Shown here: positions 33,523-42,227 of the stretch, one piece after another | Numbering within the stretch: the stretch's first letter is position 1 | Layout: each line of letters opens with the position of its first letter | Source: Mycobacterium sp. 1081908.1 | GTDB taxonomy: Bacteria > Actinomycetota > Actinomycetes > Mycobacteriales > Mycobacteriaceae | Assembly (NCBI RefSeq): GCF_001673535.1 | Contig: NZ_LZLY01000119.1 | Location: 87,884 to 151,883 of the forward strand | DNA length: 64,000 nt | Reading direction: 5' to 3' | Position numbers and translations under genes: made by a program | Notes under the pieces: generated by a model | Seen by the model: only the letters and a program-made list of their open reading frames with translations | Databases searched by the model: none | Told to the model about the DNA's origin: nothing

Positions 33523-33679
33523 ATCGGAGACAATGATCGCTGCTTCGCGCGGCCCTAGAAGGGGTAGCCAATGCTGCGTGGACGCGCACAGGTGCTGTGG
33601 TTTCGAGTTCCGTGACGTTCGCCGATGCGCGGCAGGCCGGGTGCGTCGATTCGGGATGTCCACTCCAGGGATCCCGCAG

Positions 33680-33698
33680 CAAACCATAAATCTGTTCT
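33680..33698 (-). promoter_or_regulatory. Regulon motif site 2
   Basis: AGAACAGATTTATGGTTTG (minus strand), core AACA-N7-GGT intact. It ends 19 bp before the WS/DGAT start codon, on its only upstream region. Confidence 0.65.
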
Positions 33699-33717
33699 GA
33701 TGTGGTGAGGCGGAGGC

Positions 33718-35124
33718 GTGAAGCGGCTCAACGGGATGGACGCGATGCTGCTGTACAGCGAGACGCCGAACGTGCACACGCACACCTTGAAGGTGGCGGT
33801 CATCGCTGACGGCGACTTCACCTTCGACGTTTTCCGCCGTACCCTGATTCGTCGACTGCATCTGCTGGATCCGTTGCGCTACAAGCTTGTTGACATCCCG
33901 TGGCGACTGCATCATCCGATGTGGCTGGAGAACTGTGAAGTCGATCTCGACTACCACCTGCGCCGGGGCCGGGTGCCCGCCCCCGGCGGTCGTCGACAGC
34001 TCGAAGCGCTGATCGGAGACATTGCCAGCACCCCACTGGATCGCAGTCGCCCGCTGTGGGAGTTTCACTTCGCCGAGGGCCTCGCCGATGACAAGGTCGC
34101 GATCATCGGCAAGATCCATCACGCCCTGGCCGATGGGGTGGCATCGGCGAATCTGCTGGCCAGGGTCATGGACGCGGACGGGGGGAGGCAGGACGAGCGC
34201 GACAACGACACGACCTGCGTACCGCCGTCGACCGCGGCGCTGCTCCGGGCCGCCGGACGCGACCACGCGCAGCAACTCGCCGCCCTTCCCGGATTGATCA
34301 CCGACGCGCTTTCGGGTCTGCGGCGGGTGCGGCGGCGCGCCCGCGAGCGCGGCGAGCAGCCGGATCTTGCCAGGCTGCTGCACGCGCCCCCCACATTCAT
34401 GAATCACGTCGTTTCACCGGTGCGGACGTTCGCCACCGCGACGTTGTCGTTGGCGCAGGTGAAATCGACCGGCAAGGACCTGCGGATCACCATCAACGAC
34501 ATGGTGATGGCGATCGCCGCCGGCGCGCTGCGCGAATTGTTGCTGCGCTACGACGGCAGCGCGGATCGACCCATCGTCGCCTCTGTGCCGGCGAGCACGA
34601 ACAAGTCGCCGCACCGGATCAGCGGAAACGAGCTCGGGGGCATGGCGGTATCGCTACCGACGCACGTCGGCGATCCGCTGGAGCGGGTGCGACTGACCTC
34701 GTTGGCCACCGCGATCGCCAAGGAAAACAACGAACTCTTCGGTCCCGAGTTGTACGAGAAGTTGATCACCTACCTGCCGCCAATCACGGCTCCCCCCGCA
34801 TTCCGGTGGTTAGCCCGCCGCGACGCACGCAACAGGCTGTTCAACGTACCCGTTTCCAATGTGGCCGGACCGCGTATCCGGGGCCATCTTGCCGGTGCCG
34901 CGGTCACTGAAATCTATTCGGCCGGCCCGCTGATGGCCGCCTGCGGAATCAACATCACCGTGTGGAGCTACGTCGACCAACTCAACATCTCGGTAATCGC
35001 CGACGATCGCACCGTAGGTGACACCCACGAGGTGACCGACGCCATGGTTCGTGCCTTCAGCGAAATCCGGACTGCGGCTGGGCTTTCCGGCGAGCTGATC
35101 GCAATTGATAGCGCGATGCCCTAA
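33718..35124 (+). CDS. Wax ester synthase / acyl-CoA:diacylglycerol acyltransferase (WS/DGAT)
   Basis: A 468-residue bifunctional WS/DGAT (tgs family) making triacylglycerol or wax esters from acyl-CoA. The active-site HHALADG is at residues 134-140, RPLWEFHF at 111-118, and INDMVMA plus a C-terminal NVAGPR segment are family blocks. Start GTG at 33718 (MKRLNGMDAMLLYSE is the standard N-terminus); GTGAGG lies 7 nt upstream. It overlaps the convergent acyltransferase by 4 bp. Site 2 of the regulon motif is its promoter element. Confidence 0.93.
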   Translation: MKRLNGMDAMLLYSETPNVHTHTLKVAVIADGDFTFDVFRRTLIRRLHLLDPLRYKLVDIPWRLHHPMWLENCEVDLDYHLRRGRVPAPGGRRQLEALIGDIASTPLDRSRPLWEFHFAEGLADDKVAIIGKIHHALADGVASANLLARVMDADGGRQDERDNDTTCVPPSTAALLRAAGRDHAQQLAALPGLITDALSGLRRVRRRARERGEQPDLARLLHAPPTFMNHVVSPVRTFATATLSLAQVKSTGKDLRITINDMVMAIAAGALRELLLRYDGSADRPIVASVPASTNKSPHRISGNELGGMAVSLPTHVGDPLERVRLTSLATAIAKENNELFGPELYEKLITYLPPITAPPAFRWLARRDARNRLFNVPVSNVAGPRIRGHLAGAAVTEIYSAGPLMAACGINITVWSYVDQLNISVIADDRTVGDTHEVTDAMVRAFSEIRTAAGLSGELIAIDSAMP

Positions 35125-35927
35125 CCCAGGATGGGGAAACGCCGCTCGCGGGCCAGCCGGTCGAGGGCTGTCTGCATCACTGAACGGACGTGCGCATCAA
35201 CGTCGTCGATCCGTGGTGCGTCTCCGAATTGGGCGAAGACGTCGATCGGGTCCAGAAAGCTGGCGACGATCTTCGTCGGCAAGGGCAGGTTGAGCGGCAC
35301 GATCACGCTCGGTCCGAACGGGAAACCGACGGTTATCGGCAGGATGTCCGACCGCCACCTGGGCAGGCCCAACCGCTTCGCCAGCCAGGTGCCGCGGGTC
35401 AGGAACAACTGGCTTTCCTGCCCGCCGATGGATACCGCCGGAACGATAGGCACGCCGGCGTCGATAGCCGACCTCACATAGCCGACGCGTCCGTTGAAAT
35501 CGACGACGTTCTCAGCCAGCGTCGGCCGGTATGCGTCGTAGATCCCACCGGGAAACACCAGCACGACGCCGCCCGATCGTAGCGCCCGGGCGGTGTTTTC
35601 CGGGTTGGCGCGGATAACGCCGAGGCGGCCCAGCCAGCCCGCTAGCGGTCCGGCGAACATTCCGTCGTGACCGAGCGTGTAGAGCGGGCGATCGTAGCCG
35701 AATTTGCGATAGAAAGCCGAGGCGAAGATCAGCACATCCGGTGTCAGCATGCCGCCCGAGTGGTTGGAGACGACCAGCGCCCCACCATCGGGCGGCAACG
35801 CATCCAGCCGGCGCACCTCGTAGCGAAACCACTGCCGCGCAATCGGTTCCGCTAACCCGACTAGCCGCCCAACGAATGCGGGGTCCCACTCAGCTATCTC
35901 GCTCACGGGCGGATCGCCGTCCGTCAT
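35121..35927 (-). CDS. PlsC-type lysophospholipid/glycerol acyltransferase
   Basis: A 268-residue LPLAT-family acyltransferase. Motif I NHSGGMLTPD is at about residues 55-64, an expanded HxxxxD variant with His and Asp further apart than usual; motif III is VFPGGIYDAYRP (FPGG for FPEG). Similar variants occur in DGAT2-like and mycobacterial LPLATs. ATG at 35927 with AGGTGGGG just upstream; a GTG at 35936 is an alternative. Site 3 (35983-36001) is upstream. With WS/DGAT it suggests acyl groups are stored as neutral lipid. Confidence 0.85.
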   Translation of the reverse strand: MTDGDPPVSEIAEWDPAFVGRLVGLAEPIARQWFRYEVRRLDALPPDGGALVVSNHSGGMLTPDVLIFASAFYRKFGYDRPLYTLGHDGMFAGPLAGWLGRLGVIRANPENTARALRSGGVVLVFPGGIYDAYRPTLAENVVDFNGRVGYVRSAIDAGVPIVPAVSIGGQESQLFLTRGTWLAKRLGLPRWRSDILPITVGFPFGPSVIVPLNLPLPTKIVASFLDPIDVFAQFGDAPRIDDVDAHVRSVMQTALDRLARERRFPILG

Positions 35928-35982
35928 CGGCCCCACCTGACTCTCCCCCCGCGTATGCCGGCCGCCGGTCCCACTCTAGGAC

Positions 35983-36001
35983 GGAACAAAATTTAGGTCA
36001 A
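35983..36001 (+). promoter_or_regulatory. Regulon motif site 3
   Basis: GGAACAAAATTTAGGTCAA, 56 bp upstream of the acyltransferase start. The 36002-36135 remainder, before the end of the aldehyde dehydrogenase gene, shows nothing else. Confidence 0.7.
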
Positions 36002-36135
36002 TGCGGAGGGAGCAGTTTAGCCGCATCTTGTTGCGAGGGCGCCAGAGGATCGACCCGAAGTCGCCGCCATGGTCGTGATCCGGGCCAAATCACAGCCCTG
36101 GCGGCAATCTCGGCGTCTTGGCCTCGGTCTTTGTG

Positions 36136-37620
36136 TCAGCCGGCGGGGTACGCGACCGACTTGATCTCGGTGTACTGGTCGAAACCGGCGACACCGTTCT
36201 GGCGCCCCACGCCGCTTTCCTTGTAGCCGCCGAACGGCGCGTCGGCAGCGTACCCAGCACCACCGTTGACGCCCATGAAGCCGGCCTTGATCCGGCGGGC
36301 CACCGCCAGCGAGTGCTCCAGCGAGCCCGACATCACGTTGCCGGCCAATCCGTACTTGCTGTCGTTGGCGATCCGGATCGCGTCCTCCTCGTCGTCGAAC
36401 GGGATGACGGACAGCACGGGCCCGAAGATCTCCTCCTGGGCGATCGTCATGGAGTTGTCGACGTTGGTGAAAAGCGTTGGCCGGACGAAGAATCCCTTGA
36501 CGAAGCCGGTGGGCGCATCCGGTCCGCCGACCAGCGCGGTGGCGCCTTCCTCGACCCCCTTGCGGATGTAGCCCATCACGCGGTTGCGCTGCACCTCGGA
36601 GATCACCGGGCCGCACAGGGTGCCGGGATCCTGCGGGTCACCGCACGTGACGTTCTCGTAGATGCCCTTCAGGATCTCCACACCCTCGTCATAGCGGGAC
36701 CGCGGCAGCAGCATCCGGGTGGGGTTGGCGCAGCCCTGCCCGGCGTGCATACACGGCGCGATGCCGATGGCACACGCCAGCCCGAAGTCAGCGTCCTCCA
36801 AGACGATGGTGGCCGACTTGCCGCCGAGCTCGAGGAACAGCCGCTTCATGGTGGCCGCACCCTTTTCCATGATCCGCTTGCCGACCACGGTGGAGCCGGT
36901 GAACGAGATCAGGTCGACCTTGGGCGACAGGGTGAGCTCCTCGCCCACGAAGTGATCCGACGCGGTGACGACGTTGACGACGCCCGCGGGGATATCCGTC
37001 TTCTCCGCGATCAGCCGGCCCAGCCGGGTGGCGTTGAACGGTGTGTTGGGCGCCGGCTTGAGCACCACGGTGTTGCCCGTTCCCAGCGCCTGGCCGAGCT
37101 TGTTGATTGTGACCTCGAACGGGAAGTTCCACGGGACGATCGCTCCGACCACGCCCACCGGCTCCCGCCAGACCTTGATCGTGGTGTTCGCGCCGGTGAG
37201 GCTGATCACCCGGTCGCCGAGGTCGGTTTCCCACGCGTACTCGTCGATCAGCCGGGCCGGGTACTTCAACCCGTCGGCGAGCGGAGCGTCCAGCTGCGGG
37301 CCGAACGTGATCGCCCGCGGCGAGCCGACCTCGAGGATCAGCTCCTCGCGCAGCTCCTCCTTCTCGGATTCGATCGCCTCGTGCAGCTGCAGCAGGCAGC
37401 GCTTGCGGAGCTCGCGGTTGGTCGACCAGTCGGTCTCGTCGAAGGCGCGCCGCGCGGCGTCGATGGCCCGGTGCATGTCCTCCTTCGAGGCGTCCGCGAC
37501 CTCACCGAGCGGCTCCTCGGTTGCCGGGTTGATGTTGGTGAAGGTGCCGGCGCGGCCATCGACGAGCTGGCCGTCGATCATCATCTTGGGCTCGAAGCGG
37601 ACCTTTACAGCCTCGGTCAT
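36136..37620 (-). CDS. NAD(P)-dependent aldehyde dehydrogenase
   Basis: A 494-residue ALDH-superfamily enzyme oxidising an aldehyde to a carboxylic acid. NFPFEVTINKLGQALGTGNTVV and the catalytic Glu in LELGGKS are present; the nucleophile is the Cys in HAGQGCANPTRM; the C-terminal EEIFGPVL block is intact. ATG at 37620; AGAGAG lies nearby. Last gene of the minus-strand run from the ligand-binding protein (42145), separated from the P450 by 90 bp, so an internal promoter is possible. It fits oxidation of an alcohol made by the P450 and SDRs. Confidence 0.93.
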   Translation of the reverse strand: MTEAVKVRFEPKMMIDGQLVDGRAGTFTNINPATEEPLGEVADASKEDMHRAIDAARRAFDETDWSTNRELRKRCLLQLHEAIESEKEELREELILEVGSPRAITFGPQLDAPLADGLKYPARLIDEYAWETDLGDRVISLTGANTTIKVWREPVGVVGAIVPWNFPFEVTINKLGQALGTGNTVVLKPAPNTPFNATRLGRLIAEKTDIPAGVVNVVTASDHFVGEELTLSPKVDLISFTGSTVVGKRIMEKGAATMKRLFLELGGKSATIVLEDADFGLACAIGIAPCMHAGQGCANPTRMLLPRSRYDEGVEILKGIYENVTCGDPQDPGTLCGPVISEVQRNRVMGYIRKGVEEGATALVGGPDAPTGFVKGFFVRPTLFTNVDNSMTIAQEEIFGPVLSVIPFDDEEDAIRIANDSKYGLAGNVMSGSLEHSLAVARRIKAGFMGVNGGAGYAADAPFGGYKESGVGRQNGVAGFDQYTEIKSVAYPAG

Positions 37621-37710
37621 GTTTGTCACTCTCTTCTGAGTCGTTGAGGGGCTACAGAGAGCCTTACTGGAAAGTAGCCGATTGGCAATATCCAACCTCT
37701 TCAGGGCTGG

Positions 37711-38928
37711 TTACCGGGGATCGAACAGCACCGGCAGCGACGTCGGCGACCGGAAGACCTGCCCCCGGATGTGCGGGTCGTTTCCCTCGGGGTCGAGCCG
37801 TAGATTCGGCAGCCGGTCGAGCAGCAGGTTGATCGCGGTGCGCATCTCCAGCCGCGCCAGGTGCATGCCGAGGCAGACGTGCACGCCGTGTCCCCAGGCG
37901 AGATTCGGCCGTTGCTGCCGGTGAATGTTGAACGTGTCGGGGTCGGGGTACCGATCTTCTTGCCGGTTGGCCGAGCCCAGCATCGGCATCACCGTTGCGC
38001 CGGCCGGGATCGCCACTCCGCCGAGTTCGGTGTCGCGCGTCGCCACGCGGGTGATGGTCAGCAGGGGCGGTTCCCACCGCACGCCTTCCTCGATGGCCTG
38101 CGGCAGCAGCGAGCGGTCCGCGCGGATCGCGTCCAGTTGCGCCGGATCCGACAGCAGCGCGAAGAGCAGGCTGCCCAGCGCCCGGTAGGTCGTCTCCACG
38201 CCGGCGGGCAGCAGCAGCCTCAGGAACGAGTAGATCTCCTCGTCGGCAAGCTTCTCCCCGTCGATCTCGGCCGCACCCAGTGCGCTGATCAGGTCATCTT
38301 TCGGCTCGGCGCGGCGGGCCTGAAGGATCGGCGCGAAGTAGTCACACAGGGCGGCCGATGCGGCAAGCCCGCGTTCCGGGTTCATCAGCCAACTCAGCAA
38401 CGAGATCGACCACCGCTGGAACTGTGGGTAGTCCTTTTCCGGCAGGCCCAGCAGGCCCGCGATGATCTGGCTCGGATAGTCGAAGGTGAACTCCTTCACC
38501 AGGTCGGCCTTGCCGTTCGGGGCGAAGTTGTCGATCAGGCCGTTCGCCACGCGGCCGACCAACTCGTCCTGCCAGCGCGCCAATGACTTCTGCGAGAACG
38601 CCTTTGACACCAATGACCGCAGCCGGCCGTGGATCGGCTCGTCCATGCCGAGCATCACCCCTTCGCCCAGCACCGGGCCGAACGCCGCGATGACGGCCGA
38701 CGAAGAAAACGTCTCGTTGTCGCGCAGCATCTGCTGGACATCCTCATGGCGATACACGATGAACATCGGCAGCGATTCCTCGTGCGGAAGCGCTCCCGAC
38801 GTCTCGAGCCGTTGCACGGGTTCCTCGCGGCGTATTCGCGCCAGCTCGGTGTACGGGTCACGCACGTCACCGGATATCGCGTCGTCGAAAGCGCCGAAGT
38901 CGTCCAGATCGTCGAAAAGCTGTTCCAT
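37711..38928 (-). CDS. Cytochrome P450
   Basis: A full-length bacterial P450, 405 residues. Heme loop NLAWGHGVHVCLGMHLAR (Cys ligand; Trp replaces the usual Phe), ExxR as EGVRWEPP, I-helix LLPAGVETTYRALG with Glu-Thr instead of Asp-Thr. Expected to hydroxylate a hydrophobic substrate with ferredoxin and reductase partners that are not in the cluster. AAGGAG 7-8 nt before the ATG, 9 bp after the SDR stop. CYP family not assigned. Confidence 0.94.
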   Translation of the reverse strand: MEQLFDDLDDFGAFDDAISGDVRDPYTELARIRREEPVQRLETSGALPHEESLPMFIVYRHEDVQQMLRDNETFSSSAVIAAFGPVLGEGVMLGMDEPIHGRLRSLVSKAFSQKSLARWQDELVGRVANGLIDNFAPNGKADLVKEFTFDYPSQIIAGLLGLPEKDYPQFQRWSISLLSWLMNPERGLAASAALCDYFAPILQARRAEPKDDLISALGAAEIDGEKLADEEIYSFLRLLLPAGVETTYRALGSLLFALLSDPAQLDAIRADRSLLPQAIEEGVRWEPPLLTITRVATRDTELGGVAIPAGATVMPMLGSANRQEDRYPDPDTFNIHRQQRPNLAWGHGVHVCLGMHLARLEMRTAINLLLDRLPNLRLDPEGNDPHIRGQVFRSPTSLPVLFDPR

Positions 38929-38937
38929 CGGTGCTCC

Positions 38938-39909
38938 TTAAGATCCTTGACGTCGTGCGGCCAGCCGTCGCAGCAGCGCCTGCGGAAGAATGCGCGCGGC
39001 GAGCACCATGGCCTTTTGGGTGGTGGTCAGCGGCCACGCCCCGCCCCGCATCGAGCCCTGTTTGGGTATGCCGAGCACGACCCGCGACAGGTGGTGCATG
39101 CCGGAAGCGGGAAGAATCCTGTTGGCGGCCAACAGCATCGACGCGTCCGGCCCGACGCCGCGGCGGCGGAACGGTCGCCGGTCCTCAAGTGCCTTGAGTA
39201 GGCCGTCGGTGAACCGGTCGGCCGGGCGGGCCAATTTCATCGCAAAGCGCCCGCGGGTGTCCATGGTGTTGTGCAGCCGGGCGTAGGGGCCGCCGAAATC
39301 GCGATTGTCGGTGGTGCCGGCGTCGGTGATGATCTCAGTGTCGTACATGCCGGCAACCAAGACGGTGACGCCGAGGCCAAAGGGCGCGATCTCGCCCGCC
39401 ATCGACTCACCCCAGCGTTCCAGCGCTCCCTTGGCCGCCGAGTACGGCGCGGTGGCCGGCTGTCCGCGCACGCCGGCCGCGCTGGAGACCAGGACGATGC
39501 GCCCCTCCCCCGCCGCCCGCATCGACGGCAGCAACGCCTGGGTGAGCGCGACCGGGCCCATGACGCTGGTGGCGAACATCCTCTGCCACAACGCCATATC
39601 GGTCTCTTCCACCGCTCCCGCGGCGGAGATCCCGGCATTGTGCACCAGCGCGTAAGGGGCGCCGACGGCTTCCTCGATTGCCTTGGCGGCCGCGGAGATC
39701 GACGCGGCGTCCAACAGGTCGAGCTGCACGCCGATCAGGCGATCGTCATCGGGTGTCGCGCCGGATGCCTCGCGCAGGAGCGGCATTCCTTCGTCGGGTG
39801 TCCGCATGGCCGCAACCACGCGCCACCCCTTGCGATACAAGCGCACCGCGGACGCGAACCCCAGCCCACGGGACGCGCCGGTGATGACGACTGTGCGCGC
39901 TTCAACCAT
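38938..39909 (-). CDS. Short-chain dehydrogenase/reductase
   Basis: A 323-residue SDR. TGASRGLGFAS (about 10-20), HNAGIS, catalytic Ser in VSSAAGVRGQ, YSAAKGALERWGESMAGE. The extended C-terminus (about 70 residues beyond the core, with TTTQKAMVLAARILPQALLRRL) resembles membrane-associating SDRs. The start is set by ATG 39909, overlapping the AveC-like stop by 8 bp. Part of the 42.1-36.1 kb minus-strand operon between P450 and AveC-like genes. Confidence 0.9.
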   Translation of the reverse strand: MVEARTVVITGASRGLGFASAVRLYRKGWRVVAAMRTPDEGMPLLREASGATPDDDRLIGVQLDLLDAASISAAAKAIEEAVGAPYALVHNAGISAAGAVEETDMALWQRMFATSVMGPVALTQALLPSMRAAGEGRIVLVSSAAGVRGQPATAPYSAAKGALERWGESMAGEIAPFGLGVTVLVAGMYDTEIITDAGTTDNRDFGGPYARLHNTMDTRGRFAMKLARPADRFTDGLLKALEDRRPFRRRGVGPDASMLLAANRILPASGMHHLSRVVLGIPKQGSMRGGAWPLTTTQKAMVLAARILPQALLRRLAARRQGS

Positions 39910-41023
39910 TCTTGCTCGCGGTGGCACACGCGCCTTGGCCCGGCGGCGGCGGGTCGACGTGCGGCCGCCCGTTGGGCTCCCCGCTGGCCCAGGTCGACCA
40001 GATGCCGACCGAGTACGGCCCCTGTGCGCCCGCCTTCTCGTAATAACCTTGCGGGTCATACACTTTCGCTTCCGGATACGGCCACGGGCAGGCCACCGAG
40101 GTCGCGGCATGGCTGGCCTTGATGGCCCAGAACCACGCGCCGTAGGCGAAGTAGGACACGTTGATGATGGCGAACATCACCAGGAACGTGCCGAGCACCG
40201 GACGGCCGGGGAATATCTTGGCTTTCGCGGCCAGCTTCTCCGCCACCGATTTACCGGTGTCGTCGCGATAGCACAGGATCGCCGCGGGGACCATCACGAA
40301 CGTCACCGAGAACGACTCCCAGATCAGCGGGAACTGGAACGTCGTGCCGGTGAACACCGAGCCCCACGGAATGACCTGCGAGTAGATGTACATCCCCATG
40401 TGGACGAGCTGGATTTCCAGCCAGGCGTCGAAGACGAAGCCGATCGCACAGGTCAGCAGGCCCAGGCTGACCAGCGGGTGCCGCGAGACGAAGGCCGTCG
40501 GCCCGTACTTGGCCTGCAGCTTGCGCAGGATCCAGACGGCCGGGAAGTAGGGCCCGAAATAGAAAGTGACGTAACCGAATACGACGAACGGTTCGACGGT
40601 GGGCGACAGCGACACCAGCGGCCACGACTCCGGCCAGTGGATCAGGTCGGGGTTGTACACCGCGAACGGCGACCAGTTCATGATCGGGTCCTGCCACACG
40701 ATCAGGGTGGTGCACAGGAACATCAGCATCACCGGGCTGCCCGGGTTGCGGCGCCAGCCCCTGATGAACACCACGAGCAGCACCAACAGCATGATCACGG
40801 TGGATATGTGCAGGAACGTGATGAAGTCCAGGCCGAAGATGAACTTCACCGGCCGCGGCCGGCCCTGGACGTTCGGGTTGGCGACGCGCGGGTCGAGTGC
40901 GACGCGGGCGTTCGCGATGAAGAAGAGTGTGAACGCCGCCAGCGCGGCGCCGGCGATCCAGCCGCCCCATCCGCGCTTTTCGCGTCCGTGCGACCGGGCC
41001 GTCTTCTCGTCGGTTGTCGTCAC
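39902..41023 (-). CDS. Spirocyclase AveC-family membrane protein
   Basis: A 373-residue integral membrane protein with about seven hydrophobic segments. It resembles the AveC family: an early FIFGLDFITFLHISTV block, NWSPFAVYNPDLIHWPESWPL, and a Cys/Pro-rich C-terminal tail. Avermectin AveC has spirocyclase (and dehydratase) activity; mycobacterial members are numerous, uncharacterised and often near P450s. Substrate and activity unknown here. Its start is 3 bp after the stop of the ligand-binding protein gene, and its end overlaps the SDR. Confidence 0.75.
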   Translation of the reverse strand: MTTTDEKTARSHGREKRGWGGWIAGAALAAFTLFFIANARVALDPRVANPNVQGRPRPVKFIFGLDFITFLHISTVIMLLVLLVVFIRGWRRNPGSPVMLMFLCTTLIVWQDPIMNWSPFAVYNPDLIHWPESWPLVSLSPTVEPFVVFGYVTFYFGPYFPAVWILRKLQAKYGPTAFVSRHPLVSLGLLTCAIGFVFDAWLEIQLVHMGMYIYSQVIPWGSVFTGTTFQFPLIWESFSVTFVMVPAAILCYRDDTGKSVAEKLAAKAKIFPGRPVLGTFLVMFAIINVSYFAYGAWFWAIKASHAATSVACPWPYPEAKVYDPQGYYEKAGAQGPYSVGIWSTWASGEPNGRPHVDPPPPGQGACATASKNG

Positions 41024-41026
41024 GAG

Positions 41027-42145
41027 TCAGCCGTCCTCTCCGAAGCGATCGACCAGGTGCGAGTTGGTGCCGTCGGCGTCGAGGGTGCGTGCCACCAGGT
41101 AGCCGGCGCCCATCCACGCGCGCCGGGTCCACTTGCCGAAGGAGACCCGGGTGCCGGGGGCGCCGGAGGCGGCGGGCATCATCTTCACCCGCTCGAGCGC
41201 CTCCTTGACGCCGCGCGGGCTGAGCGGGTGGGCGTCGGAAAACGCGCGCACGAGGGTGGCGGCGACGTCACGGTTGACGACCGGCACGCAATATTCGGGT
41301 CGGCTGCCGTCGTACTTGGCGGCGTAGCGGTCGAGGAAGTCCTGGCCGATTCGATTCGCCTCGTCGTACTGGTCGACGCCGACCCAGCCCATGAACGCGT
41401 TCCACATGATCGGGTTCACCCACGCGTTCTGGAAGGCCGTGGTGGTGAAGCGTGGCGGGTCCCAATCGACGGCCTGCAGCGCCGGGTTGATGAACACAAT
41501 GCCGAAGCCGAAACCCAGATGCACGATCGCCTCGGCCTTCGCGTCGTGCAGGGTGCGCACGGCCTCGTTGATGTCCTGCGCGGTCTGCGCGATCGCCGCC
41601 TCCGCGACGATGCGAATGCCCTTGCGCCGGCACGCGCTTCGCAGATTCCTCAGGTAGCTCTCGCCGATCAGGTTCTGCTCGACGAGAACCCCGACCTCGG
41701 CGAGCCCGCGTTTGGCCAGCAGGTCCGCGATGAAGATCGGCTCATCGGTCAAGGAACCCTGCGGGAAGGAGAACGTCCATTCGCCCAACCAGTCGTCGGT
41801 GCCGGTGACGCTGATCGCAGGCACCTTGAACCGCTCCTCGATCGCCTCGCGGGTGGGCACGCAGTTGTCGGTAATGTGCGGCCCGAACACCACCAGGCAG
41901 CCCTCGTCGACGAGGGCCTCGAAGGCGTCGATCACCGCTTTGACCGATCCCTTGGGCAACCCCTCCACCTCGCGGTAGATCATCTCCACCGGGCGATCGA
42001 TCAGGCCCTGTTCACGGGCCTCTTCGAAGATCAGGTCGAAGCACCGCGTGAAACTCGCCAGCAATTCCTCGGGGAATCCCGGCGGCAGCGTGAAGTCCAT
42101 CAGGTAGCCGACCTTGATCGGTTCCGCGGTGCTTTCGTAGGACAT
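41027..42145 (-). CDS. Cytosolic LivK-like (type 1 periplasmic-binding fold) ligand-binding protein
   Basis: A 372-residue Peripla_BP_6-type protein: KVGYLMDFTLP near the N-terminus, VVFGPHITDNC, FSFPQGSLTDEP, and a second lobe from EVGVLVEQNLIGES. There is no signal peptide or lipobox (the frame starts MSYESTAEPIKVGYLMDF), and no ABC permease or ATPase gene is within the cluster. It is therefore likely a cytosolic ligand binder, as with AmiC, or a scaffold. GGGAGG 5 nt before the ATG. First gene of a six-gene operon under motif site 4. Confidence 0.8.
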   Translation of the reverse strand: MSYESTAEPIKVGYLMDFTLPPGFPEELLASFTRCFDLIFEEAREQGLIDRPVEMIYREVEGLPKGSVKAVIDAFEALVDEGCLVVFGPHITDNCVPTREAIEERFKVPAISVTGTDDWLGEWTFSFPQGSLTDEPIFIADLLAKRGLAEVGVLVEQNLIGESYLRNLRSACRRKGIRIVAEAAIAQTAQDINEAVRTLHDAKAEAIVHLGFGFGIVFINPALQAVDWDPPRFTTTAFQNAWVNPIMWNAFMGWVGVDQYDEANRIGQDFLDRYAAKYDGSRPEYCVPVVNRDVAATLVRAFSDAHPLSPRGVKEALERVKMMPAASGAPGTRVSFGKWTRRAWMGAGYLVARTLDADGTNSHLVDRFGEDG

Positions 42146-42182
42146 CTGACCTCCCGGGTGGCATACCTACGCGCCCGATCTG

Positions 42183-42201
42183 TAAACCTAATATTTGTTC
42201 A
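42183..42201 (-). promoter_or_regulatory. Regulon motif site 4
   Basis: TGAACAAATATTAGGTTTA (minus strand), 38 bp upstream of the ligand-binding protein gene that leads the ALDH-P450-SDR-AveC run. Confidence 0.7.
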
Positions 42202-42227
42202 GACACTAGCGGTGGCCGTCTGCAGCG

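Noticed and set aside
36118..37647. A 509-codon plus-strand frame opposite the aldehyde dehydrogenase
   Set aside because: The ALDH frame has all catalytic motifs; the other has none.
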